Below are positions 1 to 11,507 of a stretch of DNA of 64,000 nt, piece after piece. The notes under the pieces were generated by a model. It was not told the origin of the DNA. It saw only the letters and a list, made by a program, of their open reading frames with translations, and searched no databases. Source of the stretch: Centrapalus pauciflorus. Taxonomy: Eukaryota; Streptophyta; Magnoliopsida; Asterales; Asteraceae. The stretch is taken from NCBI GenBank assembly GCA_020465985.1, contig JAANYP010007924.1, positions 1 to 64,000 on the forward strand. Direction: 5' to 3'. Within the stretch, counting starts at the first letter, position 1, and every line of letters starts with the position of its first letter. Position numbers and translations under genes: made by a program.

Positions 1-2122
1 TTCAAATAGAATAAAATTTAGTATGTTACCCAAATTGAAAAAACAGTAACAATAGATTACTTATTAACGTAATTAACCCTATACTTTAATAGACAATAAT
101 AAACTATTAAGACAACACACCAAAAAAAAGAAAGTGGCATAGATCCATTAAAGCATAAAACAGCTGTCATTGTACCAAAACTAACATATTAGAAAAACCT
201 AAATCATCTACTTAAACCCCAACAAATTCAGAAGGTTGACCCATGTTGGTAAATTTAAAAAAGTAGGTGGCTATTGTACGACTTAAACCCACTTAAATAT
301 TTAAGAACTTAAAATATATGTATTGTAAAATTAACGAGTATTGGTATTGATGTGTGCCTCACATACATGTTAACAAGTTATTTTACATCTCAAGCATTTA
401 CTACCTAAATCTCTCTTATGAACATGCATATTTTATTTCATTTAAATCCTAACATATAATTACTTTATTGAGAACAATTGAAAAATTCTTCTTGCGAACT
501 TGCATACTTTATCAGTGAGTATTACTGGCTTTCTAAGCAATGATCGTTGATATATGGCACACTGACTTGTTTATCATGTTATGTTGAACTTCAAGCATAT
601 ATTGAGATTGTTGAAAAATTCACTGGATATCCAAATTATATAAGTATTTATTATTGCATTCTGTGTGTAAAGTAGACATGTGAAACAATACATTTCGAGA
701 AGCCTCAAAGTATTATGTCGTACATCCTTGAATGACAAGAGTATAATGTCGGGTGATGACGTAGACATGTGAAACAATACGTTTTGAGTCTCCCTCTTGA
801 CATATCTTATCTTTGACTAATCCTTCCTCTAACTTGTGTATCTTGTATGACTAATAGAACAGATAAATCTTCGTTCATTGGCGTTGATTCAAATGTGTAA
901 GCTACTATGTTGCATTGTTACAATTAAAGATTTTAATATTTATGCATGCTTTTGTCATATCAATTTACTATCTCACTTAACAAACTTTGCTTGTTGACCC
1001 CTTTTAGCTGTTTATATTTTCAAGCTGAGTTGATAAAGACAAAAACCTTGTTTGTTCATTCTTTGAAGCATGGTGCTTAGAGTCGCAACTACTTATCCGT
1101 TATTGACAATCATTGGCCGTTGTATGGTATTCTTGGATGTAACCTGGGTTCGAGTATACCAAAGTTTTAAATTATCCATTATTGACAATCCTTATAAAAT
1201 GGTTGAAGAACTCACATATACCAAAGTTTTAAATTATCCTCATTTTCATAAGTATTATTTATTATCTTTTGAAGTAAACAACTATCTAAATTGTATCTTC
1301 TAACAATAATTTGTGATTTAGGTGCCAAGTTGGTCACTGTGTCAATGAACATAGTCAAGAAGACTCACTAAAACACACACGAAAAGCTTAATTGCATACA
1401 TACTATTGAATCTTGCTTTAAAACTTCAATCAAACACTTCTATATGCTCTGATTCTTACTTAAAATATGATATTTCACACATGCAATAAATACTATGGAA
1501 CACTAAATCAGTTTTAACGAAACCAAACCCAAAACAAATTAAAATGGATGAAATATCGGTGTTAAAAGATTGATGGTTGGAACGAGAAAAACTCATTGTG
1601 GGTGACTTTTTTGTCCCACATAGAATGGAGAAGAAGCCCAAGTGAGTTTATAAGTAGTGGTGTTTAAAAGCATGACAAATTTGTTGATAGGTTTTACTCC
1701 AAGACCTTTGTGTGTGCCCACATTTGGATCAGTGTACTATGGATAGCACCTTTAAAGCTACTAAACGATCAGTATGACATTTAGTTGCTTATAGAACTGT
1801 TTACTTCGGCTCAATTATGATTTTGGTATTATTAAATCTTTATAATAAAACTGATAAAAGGTTTTATTTATACATTCTTTTCTAGGTTGTAATTAATGTA
1901 ACATCAACTTACCCTTATGATTTTTCGTAGCATACGAGCCTTAGTCTTGATTCTTCTTACAATTTTGCAATTTACTTCCAGTCTAATCATTTTGACATTG
2001 TAATTTTCATATTGTAATATAATTTTAAAATATTTCTTTTTTTTTTCGTATAATTGATGTTGAACACATATTCATAGGGAAAACCGCCCCCCAGTGACCC
2101 CCGCCTAAACTCCTTCGAGCGT
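1..2122. other. Intergenic, no recognised gene
   Basis: A+T-rich DNA with only short open frames (77 codons or fewer) that resemble nothing I know. Short local direct repeats are visible: a segment around tagacatgtgaaacaatac occurs near 673 and again near 763, and ccaaagttttaaattatcc occurs near 1158 and 1220. The first 70 bases resemble 12580-12665 on the far side of the transposon nest (ttacccaaatt...gtaattaaccct), so both may be pieces of one dispersed repeat. Confidence 0.6.
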
Positions 2123-2155
2123 CCGTCCTCTAGAGATGGCAACGGGGACGGGTAT

Positions 2156-4389
2156 TGTAACATCCTAAATTCTAAATTATTGTAATTTAGATTAATTGGT
2201 TGGATATTTTGTAATTAAAGATAATTAAGTTGGATTACGAAATATGATTATGTATCTGGATGATTAAAGTTGATTGCTATTTTAGGAAATTAAGAAATTT
2301 AAGAATTTCAACTTCTAGTTATTTAGTATGATTATTAAAAATGTTAGTGATGATGAATAAAAGATAGAACTCTTTTATTTTATAAAAATCAGTATTTAAT
2401 GGAACCGGATAAGAAGAGGGGTGTGATGTGCCAAGATTTGAAAGAAGGAAATAAAAAGGGGAAAAATCCTTATTTCATTTCATTTCACCATCTTCCCACT
2501 CTCTCACTAAGCTCTATCTCTCTCTCTCTCTACAATCGAAGAACATCAAAACTTGGAATTGGAAGCTGAAAATCTGAAACAAGGTTGCATTCAAGGAGCT
2601 ATCAACACTGCAATCGAAGATTTGAGGTAATAATTCTTTAAATTTCGAATTTAGAAGCATTTTGGGTTCGGTTTTGTTCAAATCCGAATCATAGATTTGG
2701 AGATTCAAATGTTGTTGCATGTATGATCAAGTTGTGGATTAGTTTAAATCTAGTGTTTATGATGCTACATATTAAATTTTAGCATCTGATTCAAGCTAAA
2801 AGTATGGATTTGAGGATTTTGTGTGTGTTTTAGTGTGTGTGTTCGTTGGATGATGAAAAGGGTCAAAAAGGATTGAATTTAGTATGAAAGCATGTTAATG
2901 TTAGTGTTAAAATGCTTGAAATTAAGTATATTTAAGTTGGTATAAATTATTTCATGTATTGAAAAAGTACAAAAAATGATGGAATTAAAATCTGGAAAAT
3001 GTTAAAAAGCTGCACAAGTTCGAATGGGGTGGGATCCGAATTCGGATCCGAGATGAACTCGGATCTGGTCCGAATTCGGATGAGGCCCGGATTTCAGGAA
3101 AGTTAATATATCAAAATATTTCTAAGTATTGGAACTTGGATGGGGGTCCGAATTCGGTTGGGGACCGAATTCGGATGAGCCCGAACTTGTAATATAATCA
3201 AAAATGGCAAAAATATTCTAAGTGTTTGAATTTCGGATGTGGTCCGAATTCGGTTGGGGACCGAATTCGGATATGGTCCGAACTTAGCTTGGGTCCGAAA
3301 TTAAAGGGGACCGAATTTGGATTTATGTGGGATCCGAATTGGGATCCATGTGGGATCCGAACTGGGGGTCCGAATTCGGGTGGGGTCCGAATTCGGACAT
3401 GGATCCGAAATTGGGATCAAAAATGGTAAAAACTTATAAAAATTAAGTTTTATGGAATTAAACAAGATATTAACACAATGTGTTGTTACAAATGACTTAC
3501 AGGTCCCTTGTGGTGTTGTTTAACCCACAGTGGGGTACTTGGTTGATCCGGTTGAAATTCCGAGGAGAAATAATATTGCTTAAAGATTAATAACGCACCC
3601 ACTGTGAGTACCTTTGATTTTAACATTGCTGCATCTGCATTATGTTTGCATTGCCTGCTGAGGCATGTTGTTTCATATTCGTTTGGCATTCTACTAACAT
3701 GCGTATATGTTGATGCACATTCATATTTGTTGCATGTCCGTTCATTTGTTGTGCATCCTTTCGATGGACCTGCGTGGTCGCATCTGTACTCTGATGTTAC
3801 TGTGCTATATGACCAAGAGTTTGACACCTCTGTGGTCAGGATAGACAGTAGGTCATCCCCGATGTAATGTCTGCCTCAGATGGTTGGTTATTCTTATGCC
3901 GAGTGTCAGCTCGAAGGAGCTGCGGCTCAGGTTTGCGTACTTGGAGTACGTGTGGGGTATACGGTATGTGTTACCGCGGTTACCCTGGGTGGCATCATAA
4001 TGATTTGTAGAATGTGTAAAATCATATGGTATTCACTAAGCATTCGCTTACCTTTTAGTTGTTGAATTTTTACAGGAAAAGGGAAGTCTACAGCTGGACC
4101 ATCTAGCTAGGAAATCTATTGAAGTATTGGAAGATTTCTACCGTTTACTTCGGTATTTGGTTTATGAAAATTTTGTTGTAATGAATTTGGGATAATGTAT
4201 TAATTTGAGTTGGTAGACTTAGACGTGTAACCTTTGTAGCACCGTAGGGTGTTAGACTCTGTTGTAATACTTTTATTATGTATTTTGCTTCCGCACTATT
4301 ATTAAGCTATCAGATCATTATATATCTGTTTGTTGGTGAATAATCCTGGGTGAATGGTAATTGGTGGTTAATGTGGCAAGGGTGTCACA
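2156..4389 (+). repeat. 5' LTR
   Basis: A 2,234-bp LTR with TG...CA ends. It contains a CT microsatellite near 2512-2532, an array of eight CCGAATTCGG palindromes at 3036-3396 and a conserved 3' half (about 3480-4389). That half is also found in the 3' LTR and in the reverse-oriented LTR at 23317-25405. The small open frames inside it (for example 3604-3867 and 3880-4065) recur in the 3' LTR only because the DNA is duplicated. I do not regard them as genes. Confidence 0.93.
3036..3396. repeat. Array of CCGAATTCGG palindromes in the 5' LTR
   Basis: Eight perfect copies of the 10-bp palindrome CCGAATTCGG, plus degenerate versions such as ccgaatttgg, are spaced about 20-80 bp apart within 360 bp. 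Each is preceded by ggt, gga or gat. The array is present in full in the 3' LTR (9094-9454). It lies in the upstream half of the LTR, where U3 promoter or enhancer DNA would be expected. Whether a protein binds it is unknown. Confidence 0.85.
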
Positions 4390-4394
4390 GCGTA

Positions 4395-4406
4395 TGGTAT
4401 CAGAGC
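4395..4406 (+). promoter_or_regulatory. Primer-binding site (initiator tRNA-Met)
   Basis: The sequence tggtatcagagc, five bases after the 5' LTR, is complementary to the 3' end of plant initiator methionine tRNA. This is the usual primer of plant LTR retrotransposons and confirms both the LTR boundary and the + orientation. Confidence 0.9.
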
Positions 4407-4609
4407 AGTAGTTTGAGATTCAAGTGTCCGTGAGGTCTTGGTCTCAAACATTAAGTGATGATATGTAGTGATTGTAAGTAATGATCTGAACTAAGATAGG
4501 ATATGATCTAGTGCTTTTTAGGAAAGTGACTTCCATACGGGACAACATGTGTTGTAGTTAACAATGTGATGGGATCACTAAAAGATTTATATGTTTTATA
4601 TTTCAGAAC

Positions 4610-5392
4610 ATGTCTGGAGGAGGAATGACGCCACGAGAAACGAGGGAAATGATGCTATCAACGATGGCAGAACAAAACAGAATGATTCAAGATCAGTTTC
4701 GGGCTCGAGATGAGGTCAAAGCTAAAAGAAAAGAAGACAAGAGAAAAGAAAAGAGGGAACATGAAAGGAATCATGTTGTGGATGACATAAACCTTAGGAA
4801 TAAAGCGAAACATAAAGACAAGGGCAAGGAAAAGATTGATTATGAAACCGGAATTGATGAGAATTACATGAAATATGTAATTAGATCATTCAAGGACTGG
4901 CAACCACCAACATTCTCTGGATCTCTGAGAATTGAGGAAACAGAAATATGGATTACAATTATGGAACAAATCTTTACGGAGATGAATTGTAAGGATGAGT
5001 ACAAGGCATTTTTGGCTAAGGATCAATTGATTGGACAAGCCAAGGAATGGTGGAACTGTTGGGAAAAAGAATTGGGATCAGAATTAATTACTTCATTTAG
5101 TTGGGAACAATTCAAGCTGTTGTTTAGTAGGCAATATGGTGAGCCTGATATTGTACCACATGTTGAACATGAAGAAAAAGCTATAGGGAAGATTGCAAAT
5201 TCTGGAGGAGATGAACTAAATGGACCGTATTTGAGGTCAAGAACAAATAAACGTGATAGATATAAAAGATGTCGACATTGTAACCAATTTGGACATAAGG
5301 CTGACAAGTGTCCAAGGAAGGCCGATGCTTGTTATAAATGTGGAAAGGTGGGTCATTTTAGCAGAACTTGCAGATTTCGAACAAAGAATTAG
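4610..5392 (+). CDS. gag: Retrotransposon Gag with two zinc knuckles
   Basis: A 260-aa open frame starting 220 bp after the 5' LTR. Residues about 40-75 are very rich in Lys and Glu. Residues about 90-165 match the retrotransposon gag fold (FKDWQPPTFSG, then QLIGQAKEWW and SWEQFKLLF). The C-terminus has two CCHC zinc knuckles, CRHCNQFGHKADKC and CYKCGKVGHFSRTC, at about residues 222-253. The stretch normally found between the gag core and the knuckles is shortened, probably by an in-frame deletion of several dozen codons. Gag would form the particle and bind the element's RNA. The frame is intact although everything downstream is broken, which suggests Gag is still useful to the element or was lost late. 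In chromoviruses gag and pol are usually one frame; here it stops at 5390. Confidence 0.85.
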   Translation: MSGGGMTPRETREMMLSTMAEQNRMIQDQFRARDEVKAKRKEDKRKEKREHERNHVVDDINLRNKAKHKDKGKEKIDYETGIDENYMKYVIRSFKDWQPPTFSGSLRIEETEIWITIMEQIFTEMNCKDEYKAFLAKDQLIGQAKEWWNCWEKELGSELITSFSWEQFKLLFSRQYGEPDIVPHVEHEEKAIGKIANSGGDELNGPYLRSRTNKRDRYKRCRHCNQFGHKADKCPRKADACYKCGKVGHFSRTCRFRTKN

Positions 5393-8310
5393 CATGTACT
5401 AACATTACATGATGAAACTATGGATGAAGAGTTCAACAAAGGAAATGAGATCTATGAGACTATTGTTATAACTTATGTACCTTAAATTACGGAGTTAGAA
5501 GAGTACTTTAAGAATTCTATATGTAATATTTCATCGAAGTTTTATGATTCTGAAGTTAATATGAACTTGAGTAATATGAAATGTTATTTATATAGGTATA
5601 ATCATGTTTGTGTATGAGAATACCCGAGTATATAAATAGGCATTAGATGAATAGCCAAGATGTATTTTGAAGTTTTGAATTGGAAAAGATGCTATAAATA
5701 TCATGGAATTTATGAACGAGTTTTAAAGTTGTAATAAAGTTTAAGTTTGACCATAATGGGTTAAAGAATTGGAAATTAATTGTATTAGTCTTATATATGA
5801 TATGTTGAAGGATTGATAACAACTTGTAATTGTTATCATAAACTATGTAGCATTAGCTTTTATTAAGAGAAACTGTATGTTACACTGTGTTGATATTTCG
5901 ACTTAAAAAGGGTTGTGGTTAAGAACAACATGATTCGAATTGTTCGTGAGAATTTTGATGTAGTTGGAATCAAAGAGACTGTTTCAATATTGGTATATAT
6001 GAATATTATATGAGGAAAGCAAATCTAGAGATTATGGAGAAAGCATACAAGGGTATGATAATACATGGAAGATACATGCTAATTTTAAAAGAGAAATTGA
6101 AATATACAATGCGAAGTGTAAATTAAGAAATGTATGAGAAGTATAATTAATCGAAATGAGGGTATGATACTTAATGAAATGGTGATTTAATCAACCATAA
6201 AAAGTTTAAAGAGACTTTGGACACTAATGAAATTTGCTGATATAGCAAAGAAAAGTCTAATACTATGATCCAAAATCTAAGGAGGATTCGAAGGTGATCA
6301 TGAGTAGTGTATGATTTTAGTGACGACTGATTATTTGTATCTACTACTTTTGCTCAACAAGTGTAGATGCCTTGGTCTAAAGATTGTCTATTGTGATTAA
6401 TGTTGAAACTGTTAAGTAACAAAATAGTTAACGTAGAGCATGTGTATCATGATTATACTTTAGTGATTGAAGAGGTAGTCTTCAATCTTGACTTAATTCC
6501 AATAAGAGATCAGCGATTTGATATGATAATTGGAATGAATTGGTTGTATATATGTGATGAGACGCATGTAGTTTGCAATAAAGGAATAATAAAGATAACT
6601 ACGCCGGAGGGGCGGGAGCTTTGTATATATGGGAATTGGAGAAGTGGGGATCAATGTCTACTGATGATTGTTAGGTCCCGAAAGCTGATTGCTTAGGGCT
6701 GTGAGTCTTGTATGGTATATGCTATTGATGCCAAGACTGAAGAGAAAATTGTGGCCGATGCGCCTGTTGTCCCAAATGTTTCCATATGTGTTTCTGGAAG
6801 ACTTGTCTGGTGTGGCACCTGAAAGACAAGTGAAATTCTGTGTTGACTTGATCCCTGGAGCTTCTCCCAAAAGTTTGTTATTCATACTGTCTTGTATCTA
6901 CTGAATGTGTATAGATTAAAGTGATTTGAACAAATTGACTATAATAAATAAATATCCGCTGCCGGGAAATGATGATTATTCAATTAGCTGCATGAGAGCT
7001 CATTATTTTTCTAAGAGTGATCTACGAATGGGATATGATTAGTTGAGGTCCAAAGAAGGAATGTACTGAAATTGGCTTTCAAGGATAGTTATGAGCGCTA
7101 CGAGTCTCTGATTACGACATTTTGATTGATTAACACCCCAGCTGTTTTATGAACATTATGAACAGGGATTTGTATAACAATGTTGAAGGAATCGGTAATT
7201 GTAATTATCGAAGATATTTTGGTGTAAGTGTAAAGTTGAATATAACAAATCGTGAGTTTTGATTACAATGGGTTATATTTTCTAGTATGTGGTTTCTGGA
7301 GTTGAGATCTCGGAGGATTCCGCTAAAAGTGTAGCAATTGAGAATTTGGAAGTTGTCTTGCAATATTACAGATTTAAGAAATTTTCTACAATTGGTAAAT
7401 TGTAGACAGGCTGATTTAAATGGGTATGTATATACCAACTCGAGAAAGTTATTATTTGGAAGACTTGCACAGATTTGCGTGAGTAAGGTTATTATTTTTA
7501 TGGAGCTCTAAAATCGATTATGTTTGATTGGAAGAGTCGGTTCATTTTCAACTCTTGGTTTACTTTACAAGTGGGATTAGGCACACATATAGCTATGAGT
7601 ACAGTTTATCGACCCCCGACAGATGGTCAAAATGAATGGACTATTTTCACATTGGAATACATGATGAGATCATATATTTTGGATTTAAGTACCAACTGAA
7701 AAGATCAATTACTTTGATGGAATTATTGTATAACATTGGTTATCATGTTAAAAATCAAGAGAACACCGTGTAAAGTTTTGTAAGGGAGGAAATGTAGAAC
7801 CTCTACATGTTGGAAAGAAATTGAAAGGACTCTGATTGCTGAGTCTGTGATATGAAAAGAAGAGTTATAATGATAAGACACCTAAATTAATCAACTTTGA
7901 GGTAAACGATGGAGCATATTTGTTAATATCACCAATGAGGTGTGTTGGCTCATTTAGAATAACAGAAAAGTTAGGAACCTGTTATCTCATTGGGAATTAC
8001 ATAAGGAAATATCGAAATAACACTTGGTGTTTCATGTGGAAAGCTTTATGAAATTTTCACAACTGGTAATGAAGATTAGGTTGATTATATTGAATTAGAA
8101 ATTCAAGAAAGGGTAGTATATGTTGAAAAGCCGGAATATATTACGGATATGAAAGTAAAGAAGTTAAGAAACAAAGAAATTAAAATGGTACTGATACGTT
8201 GGAAGCATCACAAAGAAATAGATCACATTTGAGAGACAAAGGTCGATACGTTGAATAAGTATATGATCGAATTCAAATAACTTCGAGGACGAAGTTTGAG
8301 CGTGGTGGAG
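5393..8310 (+). pseudogene. pol: Degenerate pol (protease, RT start, integrase end, tail)
   Basis: There is no open pol frame, but pieces in the expected order can be read across stops and frameshifts. A retropepsin-like segment lies at 6400-6640, with IPIRDQRFDMIIGMNWL matching the end of the gypsy protease. The spacer and first residues of reverse transcriptase follow at about 6770-6870 (LSGVAPERQVKFCVDLIPGA). The end of the integrase core is at about 7560-7700, with YRPPTDGQNEWT in place of the usual YHPQTDGQSERT. A C-terminal tail ending in a recognisable WKHHKE motif is at 8150-8280. Most of RT, all of RNase H and the integrase catalytic D,D,E region are missing or unreadable. The element cannot supply its own enzymes. 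Confidence 0.8.
8302..8310 (+). promoter_or_regulatory. Possible polypurine tract
   Basis: gtggtggag lies seven bases before the 3' LTR, after a cttcgaggacgaag segment typical of the end of gypsy internal regions. The tract is short and interrupted by T, so this is a positional call only. Confidence 0.4.
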
Positions 8311-8317
8311 CCCATGC

Positions 8318-10448
8318 TGTAACATCCTAAATTCTAAATTATTGTAATTTAGATTAATTGGTTGGATATTTTGTAATTAAAGATAATTAAGTTGGATTAC
8401 GAAATATGATTATGTATCTGGATGATTAAAGTTGATTGCTATTTTAGGAAATTAAGAAATTTAAGAATTTCAACTTCTAGTTATTTAGTATGATTATTAA
8501 AAATGTTAGTGATGATGAATAAAAGATAGAACTCTTTTATTTTATAAAAATCAGTATTTAATGGAACCGGATAAGAAGAGGGGTGTGATGTGCCAAGATT
8601 TGAAAGAAGGAAATAAAAAGGGGAAAAATCCTTATTTCATTTCATTTCACCATCTTCCCACTCTCTCACTAAGCTCTATCTCTCTCTCTCTCTCTACAAT
8701 CGAAGAACATCAAAACTTGGAATTGGAAGCTGAAAATCTGAAACAAGGTTGCATTCAAGGAGCTATCAACACTGCAATCGAAGATTTGAGGTAATAATTC
8801 TTTAAATTTCGAATTTAGAAGCATTTTGGGTTCGGTTTTGTTCAAATCCGAATCATAGATTTGGAGATTCAAATGTTGTTGCATGTATGATCAAGTTGTG
8901 GATTAGTTTAAATCTAGTGTTTATGATGCTACATATTAAATTTTAGCATCTGATTCAAGCTAAAAGTATGGATTTGAGGATTTTGTGTGTGTTGTTTAAC
9001 CCACAGTGGGGTACTTGGTTCGAATGGGGTACTTGGTTCGAATTAAAATCTGGAAAATGTTAAAAAGCTGCACAAGTTCGAATGGGGTGGGATCCGAATT
9101 CGGATCCGAGATGAACTCGGATCTGGTCCGAATTCGGATGAGGCCCGGATTTCAGGAAAGTTAATATATCAAAATATTTCTAAGTATTGGAACTTGGATG
9201 GGGGTCCGAATTCGGTTGGGGACCGAATTCGGATGACCCCGAACTTGTAATATAATAAAAAATGGCAAAAATATTCTAAGTGTTTGAATTTCGGATGTGG
9301 TCCGAATTCGGTTGGGGACCGAATTCGGATATGGTCCGAACTTAGCTTGGGTCCGAAATTAAAGGGGACCGAATTTGGATTTATGTGGGATCCGAATTGG
9401 GATCCATGTGGGATCCGAACTGGGGGTCCGAATTCGGGTGGGGTCCGAATTCGGACATGGATCCGAAACTGGGATCAAAAATGGTAAAAACTTATAAAAT
9501 TAAGTTTTATGGAATTAAACAAGATATTAACACAATGTGTTGTTACAAATGACTTACAGGTCCCTTGTGGTGTTGTTTAACCCACAGTGGGGTACTTGGT
9601 TGATCCGGTTGAAATTCCGAGGAGAAATAATATTGCTTAAAGATTAATAACGCACCCACTGTGAGTACCTTTGATTTTAACATTGCTGCATCTGCATTAT
9701 GTTTGCATTGCCTGCTGAGGCATGTTGTTTCATATTCGTTTGGCATTCTACTAACATGCGTATATGTTGATGCACATTCATACTTGTTGCATGTCCGTTC
9801 ATTTGTTGTGCATCCTTTCGATGGACCTGCGTGGTCGCATCTGTACTCTGATGTTACTGTGCTATATGACCAAGAGTTTGACACCTCTGTGGTCAGGATA
9901 GACAGTAAGTCATCCCCGATGTAATGTCTGCCTCAGATGGTTGGTTATTCTTATGCCGAGTGTCAGCTCGAAGGAGCTGCGGCTCAGGTTTGCGTACTTG
10001 GAGTACGTGTGGGGTATACAGTATGTGTTACCGCGGTTACCCTGGGTGGCATCTTAATGATTTGTAGAATGTGTAAAATCATATGGTATTCACTAAGCAT
10101 TCGCTTACCTTTTAGTTGTTGAATTTTTACAGGAAAAGGGAAGTCTACAGCTGGACCATCTAGCTAGGAAATCTATTGAAGTATTGGAAGATTTCTACCG
10201 TTTACTTCGGTATTTGGTTTATGAAAATTTTGTTGTAATGAATTTGGGATAATGTATTAATTTGAGTTGGTAGAATTAGACGTGTAACCTTTGTAGCACC
10301 GTAGGGTGTTAGACTCTGTTGTAATACTTTTATTATGTATTTTGCTTCCGCACTATTATTAAGCTATCAGATCATTATATATATCTGTTTGTTGGTGAAG
10401 AATCCTGGGTGAATGGTAATTGGTGGTTAATGTGGCAAGGGTGTCACA
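8318..10448 (+). repeat. 3' LTR
   Basis: A 2,131-bp copy of the 5' LTR, shorter by about 100 bp because a segment of roughly 150 bp (5' LTR 2830-2981) is replaced by about 55 bp of rearranged LTR sequence at 8989-9043. Elsewhere the two LTRs are almost identical. The CCGAATTCGG array is repeated at 9094-9454. Confidence 0.93.
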
Positions 10449-11507
10449 GGTATTACCGGGGACCCCTTTCCCCGTCTCCGACCCCGACTTTGAAAACCCG
10501 TCCCCATTCCTGACGGGTATTTACTTTGCATCCCCATCCCCGACCCCGACTTTGAAAACCCGTCCCCATCCCCGACCCCGTCCCCGACGGGTATTTACTT
10601 TGCATCCCCGTCCCCGTCCCCGACGGGTAACGGGGATCCCCGACGGGTATTCGGGGATTTTTACCCGTTAAATTTTACATTACGTATTTTATAATTAATG
10701 TTTATGAAATAGAAAAATTGGACATAAAATATTATATTTATATATTTAATTAATATAATATTAGATTAATAACTCGACACAAAAAAATATTAATTGATCA
10801 ATTATCTAATAAAAATTGTTATAACGATGCAATATTTCTATATAAAATTAAATCTAATTATAATGTCAAAAAGGAAACATAAAACTCCAAACATTATTAA
10901 TGTAATAAAGTTCCTACAAAAGAATCAAAATTAAATAACATTAAATTAATTAATATATTAATACGACTTTCCTACGTATATTAAATGTGTATTATTTGTA
11001 ATTATAATGAATTGTGAAACTTAACACTTTAATACAAATTTAACTTCAAAAATATACTTAATCTTATTTAGATGATACAACATTTTTAAAGTTACTCAAA
11101 ATAAAAAATAATAATGTAGAACAAGAAATGCATGTGTGATGTATATATGTGTGTGTGTATGTGTATTCAAACATTTTAATATGCTATGCATATAATATAT
11201 GATGCATATGTATAATATTTAAGCATTTAACTACTCATATATGTATTTAACTATGATATTCATATGCAATATTTAGGTATTTATATATAATATATATTAT
11301 TTTTATTTATATTATGTTTCGGGTATGGGGTCGGGTATGGGTACGGGTACCCGAGGGGTACTCCCATCCCCGTCCCCGATTTTAGTATTCAGGTATTACC
11401 CGTCCCCGTCCCCATCCCCGGTCAACTCGGGGATTACCCGGTCAAAACGGGTTCGGATGTCGGGTTCCCCATCAGGTTCGGGGTTTTTTGCCATCTCTAC
11501 CGTCCTC

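Larger units (their letters stand above)
2156..10448 (+). mobile_element. Ty3/gypsy-type LTR retrotransposon with intact gag and degenerate pol
   Basis: A complete insertion of 8,293 bp with a perfect 5-bp target duplication, ggtat, at 2151-2155 and 10449-10453. Both LTRs start TGTAACATCC and end GTGTCACA. A primer-binding site for initiator methionine tRNA follows the 5' LTR. The order gag, protease, RT start, integrase remnant and a chromodomain-like tail is that of Ty3/gypsy chromoviruses, probably the Tekay/Del group (inferred). By eye the LTRs differ at about nine substitutions plus a few indels outside one rearranged patch, so the insertion is young. Pol is nevertheless full of stops and deletions. 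This fits a non-autonomous gag-carrying (TR-GAG-like) family moved in trans. Confidence 0.93.
2131..11499. mobile_element. hAT-type non-autonomous element, split by an LTR retrotransposon
   Basis: The outer element begins tagagatggcaa and ends with the inverted copy ttgccatctcta. It is flanked by a perfect 8-bp target duplication, ccgtcctc, at 2123-2130 and 11500-11507. An 8-bp duplication with short TIRs is the hallmark of the hAT superfamily. Only 25 bp of the left end precede the retrotransposon at 2156-10448. The rest, about 1.05 kb, follows it. Its subterminal DNA is unusual: arrays of ccccgtccccgacgggta-like repeats on the left (10455-10660) and the inverse on the right (11320-11480), with an A+T-rich core that has no transposase-like frame. 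I call it a MITE-like hAT derivative of about 1.07 kb before the nested insertion. Confidence 0.88.

Noticed and set aside
1070..1303. 77-codon frame in the left intergenic region
   Set aside because: Contains internal near-duplicate words from a local repeat and no recognisable domain.
3486..4065. Open frames of 61-113 codons repeated at 9543-10122
   Set aside because: They are identical because both are LTR sequence. Frames run on both strands and match no family.
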